Shown: positions 26,513-35,529, counted from the stretch's first letter. The stretch is DNA of 64,000 nt from Bacillota bacterium (GCA_023453795.1 JAEXSP010000031.1:15302-79301); one strand, 5' to 3'. Made by a program: numbers and translations. The notes: generated from the letters alone by a model not told the origin.

Positions 26513-27073
26513 ATGAAGAAGCTTCTTTTTTTAAAGATTCCTATTGCATCTCTTGTAATTGCATTCCTTATTGCATCAAATGTTTATTCGGAAAACAGTG
26601 TTACAGCAAAAAGCATTTATGAAAAATCATTATCGGATTTGGGTATTATTCGCAGCACCTATAAACCTGAAGCAAAAGTGACCAGAGCGGAATTTATCAC
26701 TTGGGTTGTCAGAGCGTTGAGCTATGATCAGGATGACGCCAGCAAGCTGTCCATCAGCTGCAAAGACATAAAAAAGGGTTATTGGGCCTATGATAATATA
26801 AAAATAGCCTTAAATTACGGCCTGATAGTAATGAACCCCGACATGACAATAAAGCCTGAAAGCCTGATAATGCCAAAAGATGCCTTGACCATTTTACTAA
26901 AAGGAATCGGCAGTAAAACTGACTTAACAAAATTCAGTCTGGAGGATCTTATCAATGAGTCAGCTCCCATAGGCTTATATAAAGACCTTACTCTGTCAGA
27001 TAACAAGCCCTTGACACATGCCGAGGCATTTATACTGCTTTATAATTTTTTGACTGTAGATTTCCAATCCTAA
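26513..27073 (+). CDS. Secreted S-layer-homology (SLH) domain protein
   Basis: 186 residues from ATG 26513, which follows GGGGAGG; a longer frame to 26453 runs through that site and is unlikely. A signal peptide (about residues 1-27) is followed by SLH-like motifs: KVTRAEFITWVVRAL near 60 and a second near 110-130, with a third partial copy at the C-terminus. SLH domains bind pyruvylated cell-wall polymers. No catalytic domain is attached, so it may be a small wall-associated structural protein. The following membrane protein gene is 17 bases away. Confidence 0.75.
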   Translation: MKKLLFLKIPIASLVIAFLIASNVYSENSVTAKSIYEKSLSDLGIIRSTYKPEAKVTRAEFITWVVRALSYDQDDASKLSISCKDIKKGYWAYDNIKIALNYGLIVMNPDMTIKPESLIMPKDALTILLKGIGSKTDLTKFSLEDLINESAPIGLYKDLTLSDNKPLTHAEAFILLYNFLTVDFQS

Positions 27074-27090
27074 TTTTTTGGAGTGTTGCT

Positions 27091-27588
27091 ATGCAATCGG
27101 AAGGCCTTATTTTATTCTTGTTCATAATAGTCTCTGTTCCTATTATGATTGTTACATCAAATCATAATATTTTTTTTGTTATAGTCGGTTTGGCAATAGC
27201 ATTTGTTTCTATTATTAATATACGAAGTATTTTTCAGCTTAAACAGGTTGATGAAGAGCCCGAGGACGCAGAAGAAATTGAAGGCATGATCAATATTGAT
27301 TCACATAAGTTCGGTAGGGGTATAGAGTTTGTCAAAGGGCTGACAATTATATTGCTTTTCGTATATTGTTCAGTGTATGTCAAAGCACATGCCTTCAAAG
27401 TTCTGATTGCTTTAGCAATAGCCTTCAGAGCATTTGACATATCGGTATACCTGAAAAGCAATCAAAAGGCAATAGATCATTTCAATTCTATATGGGCTGT
27501 ACGAACAATTACATTATTTGTTAACCTGGTTAATATCGCAATAATTTTACCGGTTGCATACAACAAGTTCATCCACCCGATTTTTTGA
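27091..27588 (+). CDS. Hypothetical membrane protein, 165 residues
   Basis: Two N-terminal transmembrane helices (about 5-22 and 26-45), an acidic cytoplasmic-type loop (EEPEDAEEIE, about 55-66), and three more hydrophobic segments (about 88-105, 107-122, 138-158). GGAG precedes the ATG. It probably shares a transcript with the SLH gene. I do not recognise the family. Confidence 0.65.
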   Translation: MQSEGLILFLFIIVSVPIMIVTSNHNIFFVIVGLAIAFVSIINIRSIFQLKQVDEEPEDAEEIEGMINIDSHKFGRGIEFVKGLTIILLFVYCSVYVKAHAFKVLIALAIAFRAFDISVYLKSNQKAIDHFNSIWAVRTITLFVNLVNIAIILPVAYNKFIHPIF

Positions 27589-27655
27589 GACAAATTTATT
27601 TTTGCAATTATTAAAGTCTCTACTTGCAAAAATTTATATTTTTTTATAAAAGCTA

Positions 27656-27685
27656 TTGAAATGCATCACATATCAATGTTATAAT
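27656..27685 (+). promoter_or_regulatory. Sigma-A promoter in front of a candidate small RNA
   Basis: TTGAAA (27656-27661) and TATAAT (27680-27685), 18-base spacer. No protein-coding start follows before a strong terminator 150 bases downstream. Confidence 0.65.
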
Positions 27686-27691
27686 TATGCT

Positions 27692-27840
27692 AATATAGAG
27701 GAAGTAGCAAGATACTTAAGAAAACCTGAACGGCCTGCAAAAATTGAATAAAAGCATTATGCGAGGAAGCATAAAATGAACTATTAAGGCGAACTCAACG
27801 GCGAGTAAGATTGTCTGTTTGTTGTGTTCGCCTTTTCGTT
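27692..27840 (+). ncRNA. Candidate small non-coding RNA upstream of gltB
   Basis: From the promoter at 27656-27685 transcription would start near 27692. The next 150 bases hold a small hairpin (AAGTA/TACTT, about 27712-27727), a hairpin TTATGC-GAGGAA-GCATAA (about 27756-27774) and a long stem, AAGGCGAACTCAAC (about 27786) with GTTGTGTTCGCCTT (about 27821), followed by TTCG. No frame of reasonable length fits. It may be a free small RNA or a leader cut short by its own terminator. I do not match it to a riboswitch class. Confidence 0.5.
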
Positions 27841-28022
27841 TGCGCAAAATGCATTTATGATAAATTTTAGACCAAAACACTTTTTGCAGGATTTAATGTT
27901 TCAAGATTCATTTTAGGGGAATATACTATATAAATTGTGAGGGAAAGGTTAACAGCTTGTCAGGATTCAAAAGTCCTTTCTTTCAATAATATTATATTCG
28001 TTTATTAGAATGTAAAATATGG

Positions 28023-28062
28023 ATGCTTTAGGCAGCTAAAGCCTGAAAGCATGTTTGTTTTT
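28023..28062 (+). terminator. Terminator-like hairpin in the gltB leader (possible attenuator)
   Basis: Arms 28023-28033 and 28041-28052 pair (ATGCTTTAGGC with GCCTGAAAGCAT, one bulged G), followed by GTTTGTTTTT. It ends about 30 bases before the gltB start, so it sits inside the leader. Upstream, GAAAGG and CCTTTC near 27952-27993 can form another stem. Termination control of gltBD is suggested. Confidence 0.6.
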
Positions 28063-28093
28063 AAAAATCCAAAAGCTAGAAAGGTTGTTCAAT

Positions 28094-31000
28094 ATGAAAC
28101 TTAATGGATTACCCCAAAAACAAGGCCTTTATGACCCACAATTCGAACATGATGCATGCGGTATAGGATTTGTAGTTAATATCAAGGGTAAGAAATCTAA
28201 CGAAATTGTTCGTCAGGCTCTTACCACTCTTATAAATCTCTCTCATCGTGGCGGCTGTGGTGCTGAAGCCAATACCGGAGACGGTGCCGGAATATTGATT
28301 CAGATTCCGCATTCATACCTTAAGGATGCATGTGCAGAGTCAGGACTGAATCTTCCTGAGGAAGGTGAATACGGCGTTGGTATGATTTTTCTGCCGCCGG
28401 ATGCTCAAAAACGTGCAGACTGTGAAAAGCGTTTCGAGGATATTGTCAAAGAAGAGGGACAGACTTTCCTTGGTTGGAGAACAGTGCCTACTGATGACAA
28501 ATCTTTGGGCAAATCCGCTAAATCATGTATGCCTTTTATCCGCCAGGCATTTATTAAACGAAGCACGGATATAAAAACTACCATTGATTTTGAACGTACA
28601 CTTTATGTCATTCGCAAAAGGGCTGAAAAATGTATTCGATACTCAGAGACAAACAGTGATGAGTATTTCTATATTGCCAGTCTTTCATCAAAAACAATTG
28701 TTTATAAGGGCATGCTGACTGCCGATCAGGTTGACGAGTTCTACAAAGACCTTGCAAACCCGGCTGTTGAATCGGCATTGGCTCTGGTTCACTCAAGATA
28801 CAGTACAAATACCTTCCCAAGCTGGGAACGTGCCCATCCTAACCGTTATGTCATACACAATGGTGAGATCAACACTTTGCGCGGTAATGTTAACTGGATG
28901 AATGCACGTCAATCGGTTCTTAAAACGGATGCTTTCGGAAAAGATTTGACTAAAGTCTTTCCTATAATAAATCCGGACGGCAGCGACTCTGCAATGTTTG
29001 ACAACTGCCTTGAATTCCTTATGCTTTCGGGACGTTCACTCCCACATGCGGCCATGATGATGATTCCTGAACCATGGTCAAAGCATGAGAGTATGAGCGA
29101 TGAAAAGAAGGCATTCTACGAATATCACAGCTGTCTGCTTGAGCCTTGGGACGGACCTGCTGCAATGGCATTTACCGACGGAACTAAAGTCGGAGCTGTT
29201 CTTGATAGAAATGGTCTTAGACCTGCCCGTTATTACGTGACAAAAGACGATCTTATCGTTATGGCCTCAGAAGTCGGCGTTATTGACATTGCACCGGAAC
29301 GGGTTCTCTGCAAGGAACGTCTCCACCCCGGAAGAATGCTTCTTATTGATACAGAAGAAGGGCGCATAATTAATGACGAGGAACTGAAGAACTCCGTTGC
29401 ATCCGAGCATCCATACAGAGAATGGCTCAATCAGCATTTGACGACTCTCGAGGATTTGCCGGAAGCTCCGCATCTTCCTGAACCAAACCATGAAACAGTG
29501 CTTAAAAGGCAGAAAGCCTTTGGCTACACATATGAAGATTTGAAAATGGTGCTCGCTCCTCTTGCGAAAGACGGTGTAGATCCTATAGGTGCAATGGGCG
29601 TTGACAGTCCTCTGGCAGTATTGTCGAATAAACCTCAGCTGCTTTATAATTACTTCAAGCAGTTATTCGCACAGGTCACGAATCCTCCAATAGATGCGCT
29701 TCGTGAAGAGATTATCACCGCTACTGAAACAATGATAGGCTCCGAGGGCGACCTTATTAATCCCGTACCCGAAAGCTGTATGCAGATAAAAGTAAAGACA
29801 CCTGTAATCAGTAATGAAGAGCTTGCAAAACTCAGTCATTTAAATAAGCCTGGCTTTAAATCAGTTACAATGCCTATACTATTTAAATACTCGGAGGACG
29901 GTTCAGGTCTTTCTCAGGCAATGGATAACCTTTTCAACGAAGCAGACAAGGCTATTGGAAACGGTACAAATATACTGATTATTTCAGACAGGGGAATTGA
30001 CGAAAATAATGTTGCAATTCCTGCACTTTTAGCTGTATCCGGCCTTCATCATCATCTAATACGTAAAGGAACAAGGACTCAGGTAAGCATAGTACTCGAA
30101 TCAGGCGAGCCGAGAGAAGTTCATCATTTCGCATTATTGATAGGCTACGGTGCTTCAGCAATCAATCCTTACCTTGCTTTCGAGACAATCGACGATATGC
30201 TCCGCCAGGGCATGCTTACAGATACCACATATGAGCATGCAGTAAAGAAATATATAAAGGGCTGCACAAAGAGCGTTGTTAAAATACTTTCCAAGATGGG
30301 AATATCAACTATACAAAGCTATCAGGGAGCGCAGATATTCGAAGCTATCGGTATCAGTCAGGATGTAATAGACAAATACTTCACTTCTACACCGTCAAGA
30401 ATCGGTGGAATTGGAATTGATGGAATTGCCAAAGAAACACAAAAGCGTCATAGGAAAGCTTATGACGAACGTGACATATACTCTGATACACTTGAATCCG
30501 GCGGAAACCTGCAGTGGCGTAAAGACGGAGAATATCACCTTTATAATCCCGAAACCATACACAAGCTTCAGCAGTCATGCAGGACTTCAAATTATGAGCT
30601 GTTTAAGGAATATACCGGACTGATTAACGATCAGACCCAAAAGCAATGCACATTAAGGGGCTTAATGGACTTCAAGTATTCTGGTAATCCTATTCCATTG
30701 GAAGAGGTCGAATCTGTAGAATCAATATGCAGACGCTTTAAGACAGGTGCAATGTCCTACGGTTCAATCAGTCAGGAAGCACACGAAAGCATGGCAATAG
30801 CTATGAACAGAATCGGAGGAAAGAGCAACACCGGTGAAGGCGGAGAAGATCCTGAACGTTTCAAACCGGATTCAAACGGTGATTCACGCTGCAGTGCTAT
30901 TAAACAGGTAGCTTCCGGTAGATTTGGTGTAACCAGTGAATATCTGGTAAACGCAAAAGAAATTCAGATAAAAATGGCTCAAGGAGCAAAACCGGGTGAA

Positions 31001-32689
31001 GGAGGACAACTGCCGGGACGTAAGGTTTATCCATGGGTTGCCAAGGTCAGGCATTCGACGCCGGGTGTTGGTCTTATATCCCCGCCACCGCATCATGACA
31101 TATATTCGATAGAAGATTTGGCAGAGTTGATTCATGACTTGAAGAACGCCAATCAGGATGCAAGAATTTCCGTAAAGCTGGTTTCTGAAGTCGGTGTCGG
31201 AACAATTGCTGCAGGCGTTGCAAAAGGCCGTGCAGATGTCGTTTTGATCAGTGGCTATGACGGCGGTACAGGTGCATCTCCCAGAACAAGTATAAGACAC
31301 GCAGGACTTCCTTGGGAATTAGGACTTGCGGAAACTCATCAGACTCTCGTCCTCAATAACCTGAGAAGCAGGATTGTTGTTGAAACCGACGGTAAGCTTA
31401 TGACAGGCCGCGATGTAGTTATTGCTGCACTTCTCGGCGCCGAAGAGTTCGGTTTCGCTACTACCCCATTGGTAGTTCTCGGATGTGTTATGATGAGAGT
31501 TTGTAACCTTGATACTTGTCCGGTAGGAGTAGCAACACAGAATCCTGAACTGCGTAAAAAGTTCCGCGGTGACCCACAGTATATAGTAAACTTTATGCAT
31601 TATGTCGCACAGGAAATGCGTGAGATCATGGCTAAGCTCGGATTCCGCACAATAGAGGAAATGGTTGGCCGTACAGATAAACTTGAAATGAATAAGGCGA
31701 TCAACAACTGGAAAGCATCCGGTCTTGACTATTCAGGCATCCTTTATCAGCCTGAAGCATCTGAAGAAATAGGACGTTTCTGCCAGATGAAGCAAGATCA
31801 TGAGCTCGAAAAATCGCTCGACAAAAAGGTTCTGCTTAAGCTGTGTGAACCAGCGATATTAAGAGGTGAAAAGGTTAAGGCTGAATTACCTATTAAGAAT
31901 ACAAACCGTGTCGTCGGAACCATCCTCGGAAGTGAAGTAACAAAGGCCCATGGAGGAAAAGGACTTCCTGAAGACACCATACACTTGCATTTCAAGGGCT
32001 CAGCAGGCCAAAGCTTCGGAGCTTTCGTACCGAAAGGAATAACTCTTGAGCTTGAGGGTGATTCAAACGACTATATCGGGAAGGGGCTTTCAGGCGGAAA
32101 GATAATTGTTTACCCGGATAGGGAAGCTACTTTCGACCCTGAAGAAAACATCCTGATCGGTAACGTAGCCTTCTATGGAGCTACAGGCGGAGAAGCTTAT
32201 ATCAATGGTGTTGCCGGTGAACGCTTCTGCGTAAGAAACAGCGGTGTCCATGCAGTTGTTGAATCCGTAGGCGACCACGGATGTGAATACATGACCGGCG
32301 GACGTGTCGTAGTTTTAGGAAAGACCGGCAGAAACTTTGCGGCAGGTATGTCGGGCGGAGTTGCATATGTACTTGATGAGTCGGGTGACTTTAAAACAAG
32401 GTGCAACACAGAAATGGTTGAATTTGATAGTATTGAAGAGGAGGATCTCGCTGAAATCAAAAAGATGATCCAAAATCATATAAATTATACAGGCAGCAGC
32501 AAGGCTAAAAAGATTATTGACTCTTGGGACATAATGGCTCCAAAATTTGTAAAGGTTATGCCTAAGGATTACAAGAGAATGCTTCAGGCAATAAAGCGCG
32601 TACAAGACGAAGGTCTAAGTGGCGAAGAGGCTCTAATGGCTGCATTTGAATCAAACAACCGTGACGTTTCCCGTGTAAGCGGAAACTAG
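28094..32689 (+). CDS. gltB: Glutamate synthase, large subunit
   Basis: 1531 residues from ATG 28094. With GltD it makes two glutamates from glutamine and 2-oxoglutarate. The N-terminal class II amidotransferase domain has its nucleophile at Cys22 (DACGIGF) after a 21-residue propeptide; the central and FMN-binding synthase domains follow (about 470-1200), with the cysteines of the 3Fe-4S cluster in MRVCNLDTCPVG; the C-terminal GXGXG beta-helix occupies about 1260-1480. Length is normal. It is followed by gltD after 17 bases. A terminator hairpin precedes the gene. It is transcribed toward the origin. Confidence 0.97.
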   Translation: MKLNGLPQKQGLYDPQFEHDACGIGFVVNIKGKKSNEIVRQALTTLINLSHRGGCGAEANTGDGAGILIQIPHSYLKDACAESGLNLPEEGEYGVGMIFLPPDAQKRADCEKRFEDIVKEEGQTFLGWRTVPTDDKSLGKSAKSCMPFIRQAFIKRSTDIKTTIDFERTLYVIRKRAEKCIRYSETNSDEYFYIASLSSKTIVYKGMLTADQVDEFYKDLANPAVESALALVHSRYSTNTFPSWERAHPNRYVIHNGEINTLRGNVNWMNARQSVLKTDAFGKDLTKVFPIINPDGSDSAMFDNCLEFLMLSGRSLPHAAMMMIPEPWSKHESMSDEKKAFYEYHSCLLEPWDGPAAMAFTDGTKVGAVLDRNGLRPARYYVTKDDLIVMASEVGVIDIAPERVLCKERLHPGRMLLIDTEEGRIINDEELKNSVASEHPYREWLNQHLTTLEDLPEAPHLPEPNHETVLKRQKAFGYTYEDLKMVLAPLAKDGVDPIGAMGVDSPLAVLSNKPQLLYNYFKQLFAQVTNPPIDALREEIITATETMIGSEGDLINPVPESCMQIKVKTPVISNEELAKLSHLNKPGFKSVTMPILFKYSEDGSGLSQAMDNLFNEADKAIGNGTNILIISDRGIDENNVAIPALLAVSGLHHHLIRKGTRTQVSIVLESGEPREVHHFALLIGYGASAINPYLAFETIDDMLRQGMLTDTTYEHAVKKYIKGCTKSVVKILSKMGISTIQSYQGAQIFEAIGISQDVIDKYFTSTPSRIGGIGIDGIAKETQKRHRKAYDERDIYSDTLESGGNLQWRKDGEYHLYNPETIHKLQQSCRTSNYELFKEYTGLINDQTQKQCTLRGLMDFKYSGNPIPLEEVESVESICRRFKTGAMSYGSISQEAHESMAIAMNRIGGKSNTGEGGEDPERFKPDSNGDSRCSAIKQVASGRFGVTSEYLVNAKEIQIKMAQGAKPGEGGQLPGRKVYPWVAKVRHSTPGVGLISPPPHHDIYSIEDLAELIHDLKNANQDARISVKLVSEVGVGTIAAGVAKGRADVVLISGYDGGTGASPRTSIRHAGLPWELGLAETHQTLVLNNLRSRIVVETDGKLMTGRDVVIAALLGAEEFGFATTPLVVLGCVMMRVCNLDTCPVGVATQNPELRKKFRGDPQYIVNFMHYVAQEMREIMAKLGFRTIEEMVGRTDKLEMNKAINNWKASGLDYSGILYQPEASEEIGRFCQMKQDHELEKSLDKKVLLKLCEPAILRGEKVKAELPIKNTNRVVGTILGSEVTKAHGGKGLPEDTIHLHFKGSAGQSFGAFVPKGITLELEGDSNDYIGKGLSGGKIIVYPDREATFDPEENILIGNVAFYGATGGEAYINGVAGERFCVRNSGVHAVVESVGDHGCEYMTGGRVVVLGKTGRNFAAGMSGGVAYVLDESGDFKTRCNTEMVEFDSIEEEDLAEIKKMIQNHINYTGSSKAKKIIDSWDIMAPKFVKVMPKDYKRMLQAIKRVQDEGLSGEEALMAAFESNNRDVSRVSGN

Positions 32690-32706
32690 AAATTGGAGGA
32701 AGTATA

Positions 32707-34191
32707 ATGGGAAAACCAACTGGATTTATGGAATATAAGCGTGAGCTCCCGGCAGACCGGCCACCTCTTGAGAGGATTAAGGACTGGGGTGAATTTCACT
32801 ATACTTTACCTGAGGAGCTTCAAAAGACTCAAGGGGCCAGATGTATGGACTGCGGAATTCCCTTCTGCCATATGGGATCAATTATAAACGGAGTCACTTC
32901 CGGGTGTCCTCTGGGCAACCTCATTCCCGAGTGGAACGATCTGGTATTTAAAGGGCTGTGGAAAGAAGCAATAAGCAGACTTTTGAGAACAAACAACTTC
33001 CCCGAGTTTACCGGAAGGGTATGCCCGGCATTGTGTGAAGGTTCATGTACTGTCGGCTTGAACGACCCGCAAGTAACAATTAAAGCAAATGAATGCTCCA
33101 TTATAGACAGAGCTTTTGAAGAAGGCTGGATAGCGCCGAAGCCTCCCGCGAAGCGTACAGGTAAAAAAGTTGCTGTAGTAGGCTCCGGGCCCTCAGGTTT
33201 AGCCTGTGCCGACCAATTAAACAAAGCAGGGCATCTGGTTACTGTCTTTGAACGAAATGACAGAATAGGCGGGCTTTTAATGTATGGAATACCCAATATG
33301 AAGCTTGACAAAGCTGTAGTTCAAAGACGTGTAGACTTGATGGCAGCAGAGGGCGTCAATTTTGCAACAAATACAAATATCGGTAAGGATTATGCAACAG
33401 ATACACTGCTTAAAGAGTTTGATGCTGTCGTCCTTTGTGGAGGAGCAACCAAGCCTCGCGATCTTCAGGTAGAAGGAAGGCAATATAAAGGCACGTATTT
33501 TGCTATGGAATTCCTTCATGCAAATACAAAAAGTCTTCTTGATTCAAAGCACGCAGACGGTAACTACATTTCAGCCAAAGGCAAGGATGTAATCGTAATC
33601 GGCGGCGGCGATACCGGGACTGACTGTGTAGGTACTTCAATCCGTCATGGTTGCAAGAGTGTTACTCAATTTGAGATATTGCCCTGTCCACCCACGGAAA
33701 GGCAGCCTGATAATCCATGGCCGCAATGGCCTAAGCTTCTTAAGGTTGATTACGGACAAGAAGAAGCTGAAGCTGTTTTCGGCAAGGATCCGCGTGAATA
33801 CTGCATAAGCACTAAAAAAATCGTCGGAGACCAAAACGGAAATGTAAAAGAAGTTCATACTGTAAACATAGAATGGAAAAAGGATGCAAACGGAAGGTTT
33901 GTTATGTCTGAAATTCCAGGATCCGAAAAGGTATGGCCTGCCCAGCTTGTATTAATATGCATGGGCTTCCTTGGACCGGAAGAATACTCTCTTGAACAGC
34001 TTGGTATTGAACGCGATAACCGCTCAAATATAAAAACTGCTTCCGGAAAATATTCAACAAATTTAAAGGGCGTTTTCACTGCCGGCGATATGCATACGGG
34101 ACAAAGTCTCGTTGTAAGAGCTATTGATGAAGGCCGTAAAGCTGCACGAGAATGCGACGAATACCTTATGGGATATACAGTTTTACCGTAG
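32707..34191 (+). CDS. gltD: Glutamate synthase, small subunit
   Basis: 494 residues. It supplies electrons from NAD(P)H to GltB through FAD and iron-sulfur clusters. The N-terminal cluster-binding cysteines are in ARCMDCGIPFCHMG and GCPLGN (about residues 46-75) and in CPALCEGSC (about 105). The FAD site VAVVGSGPSGLACADQL is near residue 155 and the NAD(P)H site VIVIGGGDTGTDC near 298. An AATTGGAGG site lies in the 17-base gap after gltB. Confidence 0.97.
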   Translation: MGKPTGFMEYKRELPADRPPLERIKDWGEFHYTLPEELQKTQGARCMDCGIPFCHMGSIINGVTSGCPLGNLIPEWNDLVFKGLWKEAISRLLRTNNFPEFTGRVCPALCEGSCTVGLNDPQVTIKANECSIIDRAFEEGWIAPKPPAKRTGKKVAVVGSGPSGLACADQLNKAGHLVTVFERNDRIGGLLMYGIPNMKLDKAVVQRRVDLMAAEGVNFATNTNIGKDYATDTLLKEFDAVVLCGGATKPRDLQVEGRQYKGTYFAMEFLHANTKSLLDSKHADGNYISAKGKDVIVIGGGDTGTDCVGTSIRHGCKSVTQFEILPCPPTERQPDNPWPQWPKLLKVDYGQEEAEAVFGKDPREYCISTKKIVGDQNGNVKEVHTVNIEWKKDANGRFVMSEIPGSEKVWPAQLVLICMGFLGPEEYSLEQLGIERDNRSNIKTASGKYSTNLKGVFTAGDMHTGQSLVVRAIDEGRKAARECDEYLMGYTVLP

Positions 34192-34207
34192 TAATTCAAA
34201 TATCTGA

Positions 34208-34237
34208 GGGATGCGTAAAATGCATCCCTTTTTATTT
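34208..34237 (+). terminator. Terminator of gltBD
   Basis: GGGATGC (34208-34214) pairs with GCATCCC (34222-34228) around a seven-base loop, followed by TTTTTATTT. It separates gltD from the structured RNA region. Confidence 0.88.
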
Positions 34238-34299
34238 CACAATTTTTCATAATTTTTCTTTGAATATAAAAATTCATAAAGGACAATATATTATCACAA

Positions 34300-34870
34300 G
34301 GGTTCGTGATGATTGAGCCAAGAGTATTATAAGGTCCTTAAAGGCTTTATAATATTCGGTCAAAGATTAATATCAGGTCTCGCCCATAATTCATGATGTT
34401 TGTGGATTATATGGACTGTTGCTGGGCGGACATCCACAGTTGGCGCTAAGGCTTGATATTATTCGGAGAGAAGAACCTTATAAAACGGAATAGAGTCTGC
34501 CATTTATGAATAGGTTGTACTTTTTGTTCTTAATTATGGCTTTATTCCGAAAATGTCCTGTAAGGCTGTATTGCAGTAAAACTATTGCAGTATGGTCAAA
34601 AGGGATATATAAGGTTCGAGCTAAGATTGTCAAGGGTTCCGCAGGCACTATGCTCTCTGCTTGAATATTCGTTGTTATGGCAGCAACGGTCTTTCAGCAT
34701 AAGGCTAATTGCTGGAGGTCTGCTGCAGTCGAAAGATTGCAGCAGGTTTCTAAGGTACTCTTGACAGTCGAGCAAAGGTTGGTACAGGTTTTGTAATGCT
34801 TGCAGGCAGTCGAAAGATTGTTTGCAGGTATGTAGGGATTTGTATCAGCTGTAGTTAAGATCATCCCGAG
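34300..34870 (+). ncRNA. Large structured non-coding RNA, class not identified
   Basis: No protein gene fits here, yet the + strand folds into a dense series of helices: 34322-34336/34343-34357 (15 bp), 34368-34380/34449-34461 (13 bp), 34486-34497/34538-34549 (12), 34564-34578/34583-34597 (15), 34670-34676/34682-34688 (7), 34691-34699/34710-34718 (9), 34720-34730/34735-34745 (11) and 34796-34811/34816-34831 (16). Twenty-one of these 98 pairs are G-U, which would be A-C mismatches on the other strand, so the RNA is read from +. A pseudoknot lies inside the second helix. Ends are approximate: GATGATT (34308-34314) can pair with GATCATC (34859-34865). A weak TTGAAT/TATATT pair upstream has a poor spacer. 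Size recalls OLE or ROOL RNA. Confidence 0.68.
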
Positions 34871-35529
34871 CTCTTGCTTGTTTTTATCTTTTTAAAAATA
34901 ATAGGCACAATAATCGTCAGGCATATCATACCAATAGAAATTAAAAACTTGGTAGACATAGGTTGATCCAAACTACTTCCAAAAGAGGTAAGAGAAAATA
35001 CTTCCGGAGCAACGCCTAGTAATGTTCCCAATATAAAATCTCTATATTTAAGCTTGGAAAGACCCGCAGCATAATTCATTATATCAAAGGGAAATATTAT
35101 AGAAATTCTCATGAAAAAAATAATTTTAAACCCATGCTTTTCAACTTTTAAATCATATTTATCAATCTTGCCCTTCAAAAGCTTTGCAACAATGTCTTTT
35201 CCGGCGTATCTTCCTATAAAGAATGCAATGCTTGCGCAAATAAAAGTTGCAATCATGTTGTAGGTAAAACCCAGGTATTCGCCGAATAAGCTTCCTCCCA
35301 ATATTACGGTGATCGAATAAGGAAATACTACAAGAAAAGTTCTCATTGTAAATACAAATAGAAATATGAACACAGAAAATATACCGAATGAGTTAATATA
35401 ACTCTTAACCGAATCAACGCTCACATCACGCAAGAAATTAGTCTTATAAAGAACAACCGCTACCGCTGCAATTAAAATTAATACGACTGAACCCAGTAAA
35501 ATTTTATTAAACTTTTTGTTTTTTATCAT
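34861..35529 (-). CDS. TVP38/TMEM64 family (SNARE-associated, DedA-like) membrane protein
   Basis: 222 residues from ATG 35529, preceded by AAAGGGG; the frame is open further upstream but those codons (rich in Ile, Leu, Tyr, Lys) lack a ribosome site. About six hydrophobic segments flank the SNARE-associated core, with FPYSITVILGGSLFGEYLGFTYNMIAT at about 80-106 and a GRYAGKD loop near 120. Relatives in this superfamily act as lipid scramblases or transporters; the substrate here is unknown. Its 3' end overlaps the probable 3' end of the opposite-strand structured RNA. Confidence 0.82.
   Translation of the reverse strand: MIKNKKFNKILLGSVVLILIAAVAVVLYKTNFLRDVSVDSVKSYINSFGIFSVFIFLFVFTMRTFLVVFPYSITVILGGSLFGEYLGFTYNMIATFICASIAFFIGRYAGKDIVAKLLKGKIDKYDLKVEKHGFKIIFFMRISIIFPFDIMNYAAGLSKLKYRDFILGTLLGVAPEVFSLTSFGSSLDQPMSTKFLISIGMICLTIIVPIIFKKIKTSKSSG

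Noticed and set aside
27705..27730. GGAAGTAG resembling a glutamine-riboswitch word
   Set aside because: Only this short word matches; the rest of the glnA-type consensus is absent and the class is not known from clostridia.
30884..31300. 138-codon minus frame opposite gltB
   Set aside because: Cys-rich shadow of the glutamate synthase frame.
34300..34870. Structured region as RNase P RNA, tmRNA, group I or II intron
   Set aside because: No RNase P core sequence, no tRNA-like CCA end, and no group II domain V or intron-encoded protein was seen.
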